From: Archegozetes longisetosus
Taxonomy: Eukaryota; Arthropoda; Arachnida; Sarcoptiformes; Trhypochthoniidae
Assembly (NCBI GenBank): GCA_018873245.2
Contig: JAEMBT020000009.1
Span: forward strand, 12,187,112-12,251,111
Direction of reading: 5' to 3'
DNA length: 64,000 bases
The notes beneath the pieces were generated by a model. That model did no database searches. It was given only the letters and a program-made list of their open reading frames with translations, and was not told where the DNA came from. A program made the translations under genes and the position numbers. This document shows, piece after piece, positions 62,716-64,000 of the stretch. The stretch's first letter is position 1. Each line of letters begins with the position of its first letter.

Positions 62716-63250
62716 TATATTGTATGTTTTGTGCCTTATGTGTGCTCTCTTTGTATGCCTTTTGTTTGCTGTGTTTTTTAGTTGTCATAATTTATTACCT
62801 AAAAGTAAACATAATAATGATAATGATTGAAATGACTTATTATTTGTTAGCTTATACACTATTGCTTTATTGCACTTTTCGGTTCGTTCAGGTCGTCGTA
62901 AGAGTTCTGAATTACGCTCTAGCTCGAATCTAGCTCGATATTAGTTCAAATCAAATAATGATTTATGTCTGATATATATGTTAGAATTTGTTGCCAATAA
63001 CTTATATCTATCTTATGCTATATGAGTCTAGTAATAGCTTAGTAATTATTAAATATTTTATTTATTACTATCAGATTAACTTTAGGTTAACATTCAAATC
63101 GATTCGCAGTAGACTGTAGAAGGAAATACTATATGAGAAATTAATAATTTCGGAGCTATGAAATATGATATAATAGATAATAATGATTTGATTCTCAGAA
63201 AATATCATACTAAGATTAGTTTGATGAATAGAAAATTCAGCTAAATCATA

Positions 63251-63302
63251 AGTTAGGTTAGGTTGGATTAGTTTACGTTAGGTTGGGTTGGGTTAGGTTA
63301 GT
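63251..63302 (+). repeat. Interstitial (TTAGG)n tract
   Basis: About nine units with TTGGG and TTGGA variants. Confidence 0.8.
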
Positions 63303-63517
63303 ACAAACTACTTATATTTGAAATTGAAAATCTTCACTGAAATGATGTGGTGGACTTTCAAGTAGTAATTCTTATTACACTTTGCATAGTTAATAGTAAT
63401 AAGAAATATAAAGCCAAAGCCATTGCCCCTCATCTATAATAAAGTCCTTCCCATCACACATGAAGTTAACGCACTTAAGCAGCGGAAATACATAATTGCA
63501 TTTATGTAACATATCAG

Positions 63518-63680
63518 AGGGTCAGTGCCATAAAGCCTTATCTCTAATTGAAGTAATATAACAGATAGGACTGTATAGCACTGACTTGAACAAATGTAAT
63601 ATTACATATAGTTAAGTTGGTGCTACAAAGCCCTATCTCTGATTCAAATATCTTTACAGATACTACTTATAACACTCTAT
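63518..63680. repeat. Two-palindrome repeat, about one and a half units
   Basis: GGGTCAGTGCCATAAAGCCT...AGATAGGACTGTATAGCACTGAC, then TGTAATATTACATA, then GGTGCTACAAAGCCCTATCT. Confidence 0.82.
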
Positions 63681-64000
63681 ATTTCAATGTTTGCCCCAAC
63701 AGATCCTCAACTGAATTGCGTTTCTAAAAGCTATAATTGCTTATCTTAATCGGATATTGAAGATTTTAGTTATACAAATTAAAATAATTTGATGTGTAAA
63801 TCGTTTTATTATTCATTTATTACTATGAGAAAGGTTTTCTAAATTCAAGTCTGGGATATATCATAGCCCTAGTTCTCTGATGTATATTATTTTGTTCGAC
63901 TTTTTTGTCTAACCTATTATAAAATTTTCAGATGAGATTGTGTCAAATATTTTCAGACTATTATTGAGAGCCAGAAACGGAATGTTTAGAGATTTGATAT

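Overview
This is an AT-rich nuclear fragment of an arthropod genome. The coding genes are spliced, with very short GT-AG introns (52-61 nt in most cases), and encode animal proteins: mitochondrial ribosomal protein L41, CPSF2/CPSF100, ACMSD and RACGAP1. Interstitial (TTAGG)n tracts, the arthropod telomere motif, recur along the window. An intact ACMSD gene argues against a typical insect, because most insects lack this branch of kynurenine catabolism. A latrotoxin-like ankyrin protein would fit an arachnid or mite. The species cannot be named from the sequence, and the lineage call is an inference.

Layout. 1-630: MRPL41. About 700-13,660: a 12-kb accessory block bounded by two direct copies of a ~370-390 bp repeat. 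It holds a fold-back element, a hAT transposon with a perfect 8-bp target duplication, a 4.6-kb intronless ankyrin gene with about 40 repeats and a furin-like site before a unique C-terminal domain, a piggyBac-like MITE with an internal hairpin, and a decayed Tc1-like transposase. 14,035-23,285: a compact plus-strand cluster of CPSF2, ACMSD and RACGAP1. 25,470-26,230: an unrecognised two-exon four-helix membrane protein gene. From 26.3 kb to the end I find no convincing gene. That 37 kb is packed with short tandem repeats (units of 2-55 bp) and small dispersed elements.

Two short-element families stand out. The first is a pogo/Tigger-like MITE (CAG...CTG ends, TA target duplication) with about ten copies, one in intron 2 of ACMSD; in several copies the interior or subterminal sequence has expanded into minisatellite or (GA)n arrays. 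The second is an apparently unusual family of ~95-bp units made of two alternating palindromes, found singly or in tandem at nine loci, one of them ending about 66 bp upstream of the RACGAP1 start codon. A third dispersed repeat has three copies.

The ankyrin gene is broken six times and CPSF2 twice. All eight breaks are losses of one base, mostly in or next to homopolymer or low-complexity runs. Since CPSF2 is essential, base-calling deletions in the assembly are a strong alternative to gene decay. The gene functions are independent housekeeping roles (mitochondrial translation, mRNA 3'-end formation, tryptophan catabolism, cytokinesis); I see no operon-like functional link.
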